Source: Actinomycetes bacterium (GTDB taxonomy: Bacteria > Actinomycetota > CALGFH01). From it: a stretch of 7,531 nt of DNA. Within the stretch, counting starts at the first letter, position 1; every line of letters starts with the position of its first letter. This document shows positions 1 through 5,874 of this stretch, piece by piece. The DNA lies in NCBI GenBank assembly GCA_030152105.1, contig JASLIH010000134.1, positions 1 to 7,531 of the forward strand. Reading direction: 5' to 3'. The position numbers were made by a program, and so were the translations under genes. The notes below the pieces were generated by a model that worked only from the letters and a program-made list of their open reading frames with translations, had not been told where the DNA came from and did no database searches.

Positions 1-165
1 CGCTTCAACCGGGCCCGCTACAACGCCACCCGCACGGTCGAGGCCTTCAGCACCCGGCTGCGGGACCAGGTCGACCTGGACGCCCTCAACCGCGAGCTGC
101 TGGCCGTGGTCGACCAGACCATGCAACCCACCAGCACCTCGCTGTGGCTCCGTTCCGTCCCCTGA
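1..165 (+). CDS. C-terminal fragment of a sensor-kinase-like membrane protein
   Basis: The frame is open from base 1 and ends at TGA 163-165, giving the last 54 residues of a protein whose start lies outside the window. The visible part begins RFNRARYNATRTVEAF and continues through a VDLDALNRELLAVVDQTM stretch to a terminal SLWLR. From memory, this pattern (arginine-rich helix, then 'VDLD..L..ELL.VVDQTM.P...SLWLR') is the usual C-terminal end of a family of actinobacterial multi-pass membrane proteins annotated as histidine-kinase-like or hypothetical. No catalytic motif or membrane segment is visible here, so the function rests on that resemblance alone. It is followed by an AT-richer gap and is probably transcribed separately from aceA. 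That the coding end is real is fairly sure; the family assignment is moderate. Confidence 0.7.
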   Translation, partial: RFNRARYNATRTVEAFSTRLRDQVDLDALNRELLAVVDQTMQPTSTSLWLRSVP

Positions 166-174
166 CGACCCGGC

Positions 175-187
175 TCACCTGCGGTGA
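175..187. repeat. Small inverted repeat TCACC-TGC-GGTGA
   Basis: A perfect 5-bp inverted repeat with a 3-nt centre lies 10 nt after the upstream stop codon. It is too short and lacks a T-run, so it is not a convincing terminator. It could be a half-turn operator or chance. Confidence 0.25.
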
Positions 188-200
188 TAGGGTACGTCTA

Positions 201-215
201 TTGCGGACATAGCAA
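201..215. repeat. Small inverted repeat TTGC-N7-GCAA upstream of aceA
   Basis: TTGC (201-204) and GCAA (212-215) are symmetrical around 7 nt, in the AT-richer stretch about 90 nt before the aceA start. The spacing and position suit a dimeric regulator, but 4-bp arms arise often by chance. Confidence 0.25.
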
Positions 216-285
216 CAAATAATTGGATCAATATCTGCCGGTCGTTTACAGTCCACTCATTCAAAGACGTGCCGGGAATTGCCCC

Positions 286-291
286 GGGAGG
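286..291 (+). promoter_or_regulatory. Ribosome binding site for aceA (decides the start)
   Basis: GGGAGG sits 10 nt before ATG 302. The longer in-frame GTG at 269 has no purine-rich sequence before it, and the extra 11 residues (Gly/Pro/Ala) do not resemble the start of an isocitrate lyase. ATG 302 is therefore preferred. Confidence 0.6.
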
Positions 292-301
292 CGGTGCCGC
301 C

Positions 302-1570
<1,269 letters not shown>

Positions 1571-1629
1571 GGCAGGGTTCGCGCAGTCGGCCTACGCAAT
1601 TCGCGGGGTGTAAATCCGGCAGAATGGGA

Positions 1630-1635
1630 TACGAT
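1630..1635 (+). promoter_or_regulatory. Possible -10 element before the NlpC/P60 gene
   Basis: TACGAT fits the TANNNT pattern of actinobacterial -10 elements and lies 30 nt before ATG 1665, inside the 94-nt gap after aceA. No good -35 hexamer is seen 16-18 nt upstream (the bases there are GT-rich). The gap holds no clear terminator for aceA either. This is a weak candidate. Confidence 0.25.
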
Positions 1636-1664
1636 GCCCGCGGACCGGTCGATTGGGGGCGACG

Positions 1665-3113
1665 ATGGCCGACGGTGGCGGCGCCAGCTCGAGCCTGAGC
1701 CGCCACGCCCCGATCGCCCTGGTCCTCGCCCTGCTCCTGGCCCTCGTGGGCACCGCGGCCATGGCCGCCCCGGCCGCCCCCAAGGCGCCCAACGCCGCCC
1801 TGGCCGCCAAGGCCAAAGCCCTCCAGGCCAAGCTCGACGCCCAGAACGCCGAGGTCGAGCGGCTGGCCGAGCGGCTCAACGCCACCGACGACCGCCGGCA
1901 CCGCCTCCAGGCCAGCCTGAGCCGCCTCAAGGCCCGCCAGAAGGCCGCCAAGGCCGAGCTCGACACCGCCCAGGCCCAGCTCGACGAGCAGGCCCGGGCC
2001 ACCTACATGGGCGGCCCCCAGTGGCTGCTCGGAGAGCTGGTCGGCGGGGCCAACCCGCCCGACGCCATGCGCCGGATCCCGATGGAGAAGGCGGCCCTCG
2101 AGGCGCGGGCCGCGGTGGTCACCGAGGTCCGGATCCGTAAGGGCGAGGTCGACAGCCTCAACGACAAGGTCGCGGCTGAGCTGGCCGAGGCCGACCTGGT
2201 CCACCGGCGTCAGGACGAGGAGCGGCGCCAGGTCCAGCGGCTGGTTGAGCAGCTCCAGCAGACCCTGGACAAGGTCGACACCCAGCTCGCCGGGTTCCTG
2301 GAGGCCGAGCGGGACCGGTCCGAGGCGTCGCGGCGGGCTGCCTGGGCCGGGTATATGTCGGGGGTTGGGACAGTCCAGTCCTGGCTCCAGGCCGGGCCGG
2401 TGGCCCGGGCGGCCGTCCGCTGGGCCCTGGCCCAGCTCGGGGACCCCTACCGGTGGGGCGCCACCGGGCCAGAGACCTTCGATTGCTCGGGGCTGACGAG
2501 TGCGGCGTATCGGGCCGCCGGGGTCAGTATCCCCCGGGTGTCGCGGGCCCAGTGGGGCGCTGGCCCGCATGTTGCGGTGGCGAATCTGTTGCCTGGTGAT
2601 CTCGTCTTTTACGCCGATAACCCCGGCGACCCGGCGACCATCCACCATGTCGGCATGTACATCGGCAACGGCCTGATGGTGCATGCCCCCCACACCGGCG
2701 ACGTGGTCCGGGTCGCCTCCATCTGGCGGGAGAGCTATGTCGGCGCCACCCGGATCGTGCCTGGGGTCGTCACCCCGGGCCTGGTTGGGCCGCCGCCGAC
2801 GGCTGCGCCGCCGACGAGCCCGACGGCGCCGCCGCCGCCGCCCATGACGACCACGCCGCCGACGACCAGGCCGTCGCCGGTGCCGGCGACGACTCGGCCG
2901 CCGACCTCGACCAGCCGGCCTGGGGCGCCGGCCACGACCACGGCCAAGCCGACCACGACCACGGGCGCGCCGCCGACCACGACCACGGCCCCGCCGGCCA
3001 CGACCCCGCCGACCACGGCCCCGCCCACGACGGCCCCACCGACCACGGCCGCCGCGGAGCCGACCACCACCGAGGCCGAGCCCACCACCACGGGCCCGCC
3101 GACCACCACCTGA
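1665..3113 (+). CDS. Secreted NlpC/P60 peptidoglycan hydrolase with coiled coil and Pro/Thr-rich tail
   Basis: A 482-residue exported cysteine peptidase, probably a D,L-endopeptidase that cuts peptidoglycan stem peptides during growth or cell separation. Residues 1-34 form a signal peptide: polar/Arg start, hydrophobic core at 16-32, likely cleavage after AMA before Ala35. Residues 40-235 are rich in Ala, Gln, Glu, Arg and Lys with heptad-like leucines, a long coiled coil like that in RipA/CwlO-type hydrolases, where it restrains or positions the enzyme. Residues 248-365 are the NlpC/P60 domain, with nucleophile Cys274 in FDCSGL, His328 in HHVGMYIGNG and third-position His340 in MVHAPH, so the catalytic set is complete. 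Residues 366-482 are a Pro/Thr/Ala tail, probably a flexible wall-spanning segment. ATG 1665 (GGGGG at 1655-1659) is preferred to an in-frame TTG at 1653. The catalytic part has unusual codon use. RipA-like is the nearest description; the exact bond cut is inference. Confidence 0.92.
   Translation: MADGGGASSSLSRHAPIALVLALLLALVGTAAMAAPAAPKAPNAALAAKAKALQAKLDAQNAEVERLAERLNATDDRRHRLQASLSRLKARQKAAKAELDTAQAQLDEQARATYMGGPQWLLGELVGGANPPDAMRRIPMEKAALEARAAVVTEVRIRKGEVDSLNDKVAAELAEADLVHRRQDEERRQVQRLVEQLQQTLDKVDTQLAGFLEAERDRSEASRRAAWAGYMSGVGTVQSWLQAGPVARAAVRWALAQLGDPYRWGATGPETFDCSGLTSAAYRAAGVSIPRVSRAQWGAGPHVAVANLLPGDLVFYADNPGDPATIHHVGMYIGNGLMVHAPHTGDVVRVASIWRESYVGATRIVPGVVTPGLVGPPPTAAPPTSPTAPPPPPMTTTPPTTRPSPVPATTRPPTSTSRPGAPATTTAKPTTTTGAPPTTTTAPPATTPPTTAPPTTAPPTTAAAEPTTTEAEPTTTGPPTTT
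2767..3110 (+). repeat. Low-complexity Pro/Thr-coding tract in the hydrolase gene
   Basis: The 3' end of the NlpC/P60 gene is an imperfect array of CCG/CCC and ACC/ACG codons giving PPTT, PTTT and APPTT units. The densest part is about 2930-3110, where APPTT is repeated back to back. The DNA is purine-poor on the coding strand apart from the A and G of these codons. Such tracts vary in length by slippage, and Pro/Thr tails of secreted actinobacterial proteins are often extended and may be O-mannosylated. The coding role is direct from the sequence; modification is inference. Confidence 0.75.
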
Positions 3114-3153
3114 CGCGGGGCCACGCCGCCCAGGCCCCCACCGGTGGCGGGAG

Positions 3154-3185
3154 CCCCGGTCGGGAGGGTAGCCGAGACTCCGGGG
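3154..3185 (+). terminator. Possible hairpin after the NlpC/P60 gene
   Basis: CCCCGGTCGG (3154-3163) can pair with CCGA (3172-3175) and CCGGGG (3180-3185), giving 10 bp around an 8-nt loop with a 4-nt bulge (3176-3179) on the 3' side. A separate 10-bp palindrome, CCACCGGTGG, lies just upstream at 3138-3147. There is no T-run, so this is not a standard intrinsic terminator. GC-rich stem-loops without a T-run are common after actinobacterial genes. Confidence 0.35.
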
Positions 3186-3198
3186 AGGCGGCGGCCGG

Positions 3199-3253
3199 TT
3201 TCCACACCCCCACCTTCACACCCCGCCTCCTCACCCCCGCCTGCTCTATCATT
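3199..3253 (+). promoter_or_regulatory. C-rich, G-poor tract, candidate Rho-loading region
   Basis: These 55 nt contain about 31 C and only 3 G, in a window where G and C are otherwise near balance. C-rich, G-poor unstructured RNA is the known hallmark of Rho utilization sites. It lies about 85 nt after the hydrolase stop, which fits 3' end formation of that transcript before the HIT gene. The composition is seen directly; the Rho role is inference. Confidence 0.35.
3247..3252 (+). promoter_or_regulatory. Candidate -10 element for the HIT gene
   Basis: TATCAT matches TATAAT at five of six positions and stands in a short AT-rich spot 39 nt before the GTG start. No -35 match is found at 16-18 nt; TTCACA (3215-3220) is like TTGACA but 26 nt away. 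Many actinobacterial promoters show only a -10, so this is plausible. Confidence 0.4.
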
Positions 3254-3276
3254 CGGCCGGTCCGCCGCATCCCGCC

Positions 3277-3284
3277 TGAGGAGG
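3277..3284 (+). promoter_or_regulatory. Strong ribosome binding site for the HIT gene
   Basis: TGAGGAGG lies 7 nt before GTG 3292. It fixes the GTG as start codon although no ATG is nearby. Confidence 0.75.
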
Positions 3285-3291
3285 CACCGCC

Positions 3292-3798
3292 GTGCCCGAC
3301 CCTGAGCGCCTGTGGTCGCCCTGGCGGATGGAGTACATCCGCCGCGGGGAGGGCGGGGACGGCGGCGGCTGCCTGTTCTGCGATCTCGCGGCCGCCGGCC
3401 GGGACCAGGACGAGGCCAACCACCTCCTGGCTCGCGGCCAGCTCAGCTTCGTGCTCCTCAACGCCTTCCCCTACAACCCCGGGCACCTGATGGTGGCCCC
3501 CTACCGCCACGTCGGCGACTTCGAGGAGCTGACCGCCGCGGAGCTGGCCGAGCTGATGGCCTTCGCCGGCCGGGCTATCGGGGCCCTGCGGGAGGAGTCG
3601 GGGCCGCACGGGTTCAACCTGGGCATGAACCTCGGCCAGGTCGCCGGGGCCGGCATCGCCGACCACCTGCACCTGCACCTGGTGCCGCGCTGGGGCGGCG
3701 ACACGAACTTCATGCCGGTGGTCGGCCAGACCAAGGTCCTGCCCGAGCTGCTGGCCGAGACCGACCGGCGCCTACGTCGTCATTTCGCGGAGCAGTAG
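3292..3798 (+). CDS. HIT-family protein, Ap4A phosphorylase-like
   Basis: A 168-residue cytosolic nucleotide phosphorylase or hydrolase of the histidine-triad family. The triad HLHLHLVPRW places His at 125, 127 and 129; the middle one (His127) is the family nucleophile that forms the nucleotidyl intermediate. The N-terminal LWSPWRMEYI, the YNPGHLMVAPYRHV strand, PHGFNLGMNLG and the PRWGGDTNFMPVVG segment match, from memory, the actinobacterial group that includes M. tuberculosis Ap4A phosphorylase Rv2613c. Such enzymes split diadenosine tetraphosphate with phosphate to ATP and ADP. Cys27 and Cys30 (CLFC) form the CxxC often seen as half of a structural zinc site in HIT proteins. The protein is shorter than Rv2613c at the N-terminus, with no sign of truncation. 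It stands between cell-wall and polysaccharide genes with its own RBS and possible promoter, so a link to those genes is not implied. The family is certain; Ap4A as substrate is likely. Confidence 0.93.
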   Translation: MPDPERLWSPWRMEYIRRGEGGDGGGCLFCDLAAAGRDQDEANHLLARGQLSFVLLNAFPYNPGHLMVAPYRHVGDFEELTAAELAELMAFAGRAIGALREESGPHGFNLGMNLGQVAGAGIADHLHLHLVPRWGGDTNFMPVVGQTKVLPELLAETDRRLRRHFAEQ

Positions 3799-3969
3799 CT
3801 CTTACGTACTCGTATCTAGTTCTTGGCGATGAGTGACGATGATCAATCCGACGGAGGAAAGCTGGACAGCGACCCGTTAGCGTGGGACGCGGGAGACGAC
3901 CGTCCACCGTGAGCGGGGGTCGGCGCCTCCGGGGGGCCCGAACGTACCAGGACAAAGGCGGTCGATGCG
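3799..3969 (+). promoter_or_regulatory. Leader region before the Wzz/BY-kinase gene
   Basis: This 171-nt gap begins with an AT-richer stretch (3798-3850) and becomes GC-rich. GTGGGACG (3882-3889) can pair with CGTCCAC (3901-3907) as a 7-bp stem with one bulged G and an 11-nt loop. AAAGGCGG (3954-3961) is the probable ribosome binding site, 8 nt before GTG 3970. A 27-codon acidic frame (ATG 3829 to TGA 3910-3912) exists but has no clear ribosome site. No TTGACA/TATAAT pair is convincing. A promoter somewhere in the AT-richer part is expected, since this begins the polysaccharide genes, but I cannot place it. Confidence 0.35.
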
Positions 3970-5589
3970 GTGAGTGCAGAGCCTGCGCCGAGCGGATCGG
4001 TGGAGCTACGCGATTACCTGAGGGTGTTCAGGCGGCAGCTCGCGCTGATCGTGGCCATCACCCTGCTGGGGGCGGCGGCCGCGGCCGCCTACACCTTCCG
4101 CCGTACCCCGGTCTACGAATCGAGCGCCTCGGTGCTGGTCAGGGCGATCACCACCAACGCCTTCGACCCCGGTTCGCGGGTCGACCAGCAGCTCAACATG
4201 TTCAACCAGCGTCAGCTGGCCCAGTCGGAGCCGGTGGCCGCGCTCGCGGCCAAGACAATCAAGACCACCGCCACCCCGGCCCAGCTGCTGGAGCACGTCA
4301 ACGTCGACGTGCCCGCCAACTCCCAGATCCTGCGGGTCAGGTACCAGGACACGGTGCCGCTGACCGCCCAGCGGGGCGCCGACGCCTTCGCCAAGGCGTA
4401 CCTGGTCTCCCGTGAGGCCGACGCCCGGGCCCAGGCCACGACCAGCCAGAAGAGCCTCCAGAAGGACATCGCCAGGTTCCAGAAGCAGGCCTCGGAGGCC
4501 GAGAAGCAGATCGCCGACCCCGACGCCGACTCCGCCACCCGTCAGGCCGCCCAGGCCAAGCTGGCCGCGGCCAACAACCGCCTCGACCAGCTGCTCAGCC
4601 AGCTCAGCGGGTTCCAGTCGCTCGACTTCACCCCGGGCACGGTGATCGCCGCCGCCGGCCTGCCGGCCACCCCGGCCAGCCCCAACAACCGCCTCGACAT
4701 CGGCATCGGCCTGCTCGTGGGGCTGTTCCTCGGGGTCGTGCTCGCCTTTGTCCGCGACCGCACCGACGACCGGCTGCGGGGTCGCGAGGACCTGGCCGAG
4801 CGCCTCGACCGGCCGGTCCTGGCCACCATCCCGCCCCTGTCCAAGCGGGTCCGCCAGGAGGGCAAGCTGCGCTGGAAGCGGCGGAGCAGGAACAGCCTGG
4901 TCACCCTGGAGCAGCCCAACAGCCCGGCCGCCGAGGCCTACCGGACCCTGCGGACCCGCATGGCCCGCCTGGCCAGCCAGCTCGACATCAACTCGGTGAT
5001 GGTCGTCTCGGCCGGGGTGGGGGAGGGCAAGAGCACCACCGCGGCCAACCTGGCCGTGGTCCTGGCCGAGACCGGCAAGGACGTGCTGCTGGTCTCCGCC
5101 GACCTGCGCCGCCCCCGGGTCCACCAGTTCTTCAGCCTGCAGAACAAGTCGGGCCTGTCCAACCTGCTCACCGACGGGACCCCGCCCGACAAGCGCAAGG
5201 GTCCGGTGGCCGACGGCAAGCAGATGGCCTCCGAGCTGTGGTCGGTCGCCCCCAACCTGTGGGTGGTCCTGTCGGGGCCGCTGCCACCGCACCCGTCGGC
5301 GCTGATGGACTCCGACTCGATGCGCCAGTTCCTGAAGGAGCAGCGCGACCTGTTCGACTTCATCGTGCTGGACTGCCCGCCCGCCCTGGTGGTGGCCGAC
5401 TCCATGGCCCTGGCCCCGCTGGCCGACGCCCTCCTGGTGGTGGCCGACGCCAAGGAGAGCGACCGCGACATGGTCTCCCGCCTCAAGGAGGAGCTCGAGC
5501 AGGTCGGCGGGAAGATCGTCGGCGCGGTGCTCAACCGCTCCAAGCAGGCCGCCAAGAGCACCTACTACTACGACACCCAGGACGACTAG
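3970..5589 (+). CDS. Wzz chain-length regulator fused to BY-type tyrosine kinase (Wzc/CpsCD-like)
   Basis: A 539-residue inner-membrane polysaccharide co-polymerase and autokinase. TM1 is at residues 24-43; a Wzz-type extracytoplasmic domain with a coiled-coil stretch (about 148-217) follows; PASPNNRLD precedes TM2 (244-261), the Pro-containing motif typical of Wzz proteins. The cytoplasmic kinase has QPNSPAAEAYRTLRTR, Walker A AGVGEGKST (348-356, Lys354), Walker A' VLLVSADLRRPR with Asp378, the GPLPPHPSALM segment, Walker B FIVLDCPPA with Asp468, and a C-terminal tyrosine cluster (532-534) just before the end. These proteins set polymer length and couple it to cycles of autophosphorylation on the tail tyrosines. 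Two oddities: Ser376 replaces the first Asp of the usual A' DxD, and the tyrosine tail is very short. Start GTG 3970 has AAAGGCGG 8 nt upstream; the nearby ATG 3965 is out of frame and stops at once. Function by family is firm; kinase activity is unproven. Confidence 0.93.
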   Translation: MSAEPAPSGSVELRDYLRVFRRQLALIVAITLLGAAAAAAYTFRRTPVYESSASVLVRAITTNAFDPGSRVDQQLNMFNQRQLAQSEPVAALAAKTIKTTATPAQLLEHVNVDVPANSQILRVRYQDTVPLTAQRGADAFAKAYLVSREADARAQATTSQKSLQKDIARFQKQASEAEKQIADPDADSATRQAAQAKLAAANNRLDQLLSQLSGFQSLDFTPGTVIAAAGLPATPASPNNRLDIGIGLLVGLFLGVVLAFVRDRTDDRLRGREDLAERLDRPVLATIPPLSKRVRQEGKLRWKRRSRNSLVTLEQPNSPAAEAYRTLRTRMARLASQLDINSVMVVSAGVGEGKSTTAANLAVVLAETGKDVLLVSADLRRPRVHQFFSLQNKSGLSNLLTDGTPPDKRKGPVADGKQMASELWSVAPNLWVVLSGPLPPHPSALMDSDSMRQFLKEQRDLFDFIVLDCPPALVVADSMALAPLADALLVVADAKESDRDMVSRLKEELEQVGGKIVGAVLNRSKQAAKSTYYYDTQDD

Positions 5590-5612
5590 GGCCACCCCTC
5601 CTCGCCATGGCT

Positions 5613-5646
5613 GGATAGTGCGCCCCCACCCGGGGGCGCACTATCC
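5613..5646 (+). terminator. Perfect 15-bp stem-loop after the Wzz/BY-kinase gene
   Basis: GGATAGTGCGCCCCC (5613-5627) and its exact complement (5632-5646) enclose an ACCC loop, 23 nt after the stop codon. The run that follows is GTTTGGGG, so the T-tract is weak, as in many high-GC intrinsic terminators. It is the strongest RNA structure I see in the window. It would end or attenuate transcription between the kinase and the transferase gene. Confidence 0.8.
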
Positions 5647-5874
5647 GTTTGGGGACATGTCATGGCTACTTCAGATGGGTGAGGAGATTACTTCAACCAC
5701 CGCATGTGTCTAGCTCCCAGCCACGAGAAGCTCAGCCCGGTGCTACTGCACCAGCAGAGCTGGACTCGGGAGTCGTGACCGGTGCCGCCGCCGCCAGAGC
5801 AACACATCCGGATAGGCCTTCCGACCCGACCTGCCATCCCTTCGGACTACGGCAGACCGGAAAGGACGGGCGAC
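5647..5874 (+). promoter_or_regulatory. 228-nt leader before the sugar-phosphate transferase gene
   Basis: Between the terminator and GTG 5875 there is no supported gene. The first part (5647-5715) is AT-richer than the rest and could hold a promoter, but I find no clear -35/-10 pair. A small hairpin CCAGC-AGA-GCTGG is at 5751-5763. CTGCC (5841-5845, approximate) and GGCAG shortly downstream may also pair just before the ribosome site. An in-frame GTG at 5782 would extend the transferase by 31 Pro/Arg-rich residues, but it lacks a ribosome site. No known riboswitch is recognisable. Confidence 0.3.
5861..5866 (+). promoter_or_regulatory. Ribosome binding site that decides the transferase start
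   Basis: AAAGGA lies 8 nt before GTG 5875. The earlier in-frame GTG 5782 follows a CGTGACCG stretch without purine complementarity, so 5875 is preferred. An ATG at 5947 is also in frame but has no ribosome site and would remove residues leading into the first membrane helix. Confidence 0.55.

Larger units (their letters stand above)
166..301 (+). promoter_or_regulatory. Upstream region of aceA, AT-richer than its surroundings
   Basis: This 136-nt gap separates the upstream stop codon from the aceA ATG. From about 186 to 270 it is clearly richer in A/T than the flanking coding DNA, as expected for a promoter. TTGGAT (223-228) and TTTACA (245-250) are 16 nt apart and form a weak -35/-10 candidate; neither hexamer is close to consensus. 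Two short inverted repeats (175-187 and 201-215) lie upstream of it, where a regulator could bind. Glyoxylate-shunt genes in actinobacteria are commonly controlled by carbon source (for example RamB or cAMP-receptor proteins), but I see no convincing match to those operators. The promoter position is inference. Confidence 0.35.

Noticed and set aside
269..301. GTG 269 as the aceA start
   Set aside because: No ribosome site before it, whereas GGGAGG is well placed for ATG 302.
2735..3205. Minus-strand frame with a Gly/Val-rich repeat product, PE-PGRS-like at first sight
   Set aside because: It is the reverse complement of the Pro/Thr-coding tract; ACC/CCG codons read backward give Gly and Val.
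3790..3801. Hairpin GAGC-AGTA-GCTC at the end of the HIT gene as a terminator
   Set aside because: Only 4 bp and no T-run; too weak to support termination.
3856..3880. ECF-type promoter (GGAAA ... CGTTA) before the Wzz/kinase gene
   Set aside because: The spacing of 14 nt between the two elements is shorter than usual for GGAAC/CGTT promoters, and the -35 is imperfect.
3829..3960. Cyclic-di-GMP riboswitch before the Wzz/kinase gene
   Set aside because: A GGGACGC string is present, but the conserved CAAAGCC continuation and the second stem with its tetraloop receptor are not.
4006..5595. Long minus-strand open frame over the Wzz/kinase gene
   Set aside because: Shadow frame of the kinase; the product is low-complexity Gly/Val/Leu/Gln with no recognisable fold.
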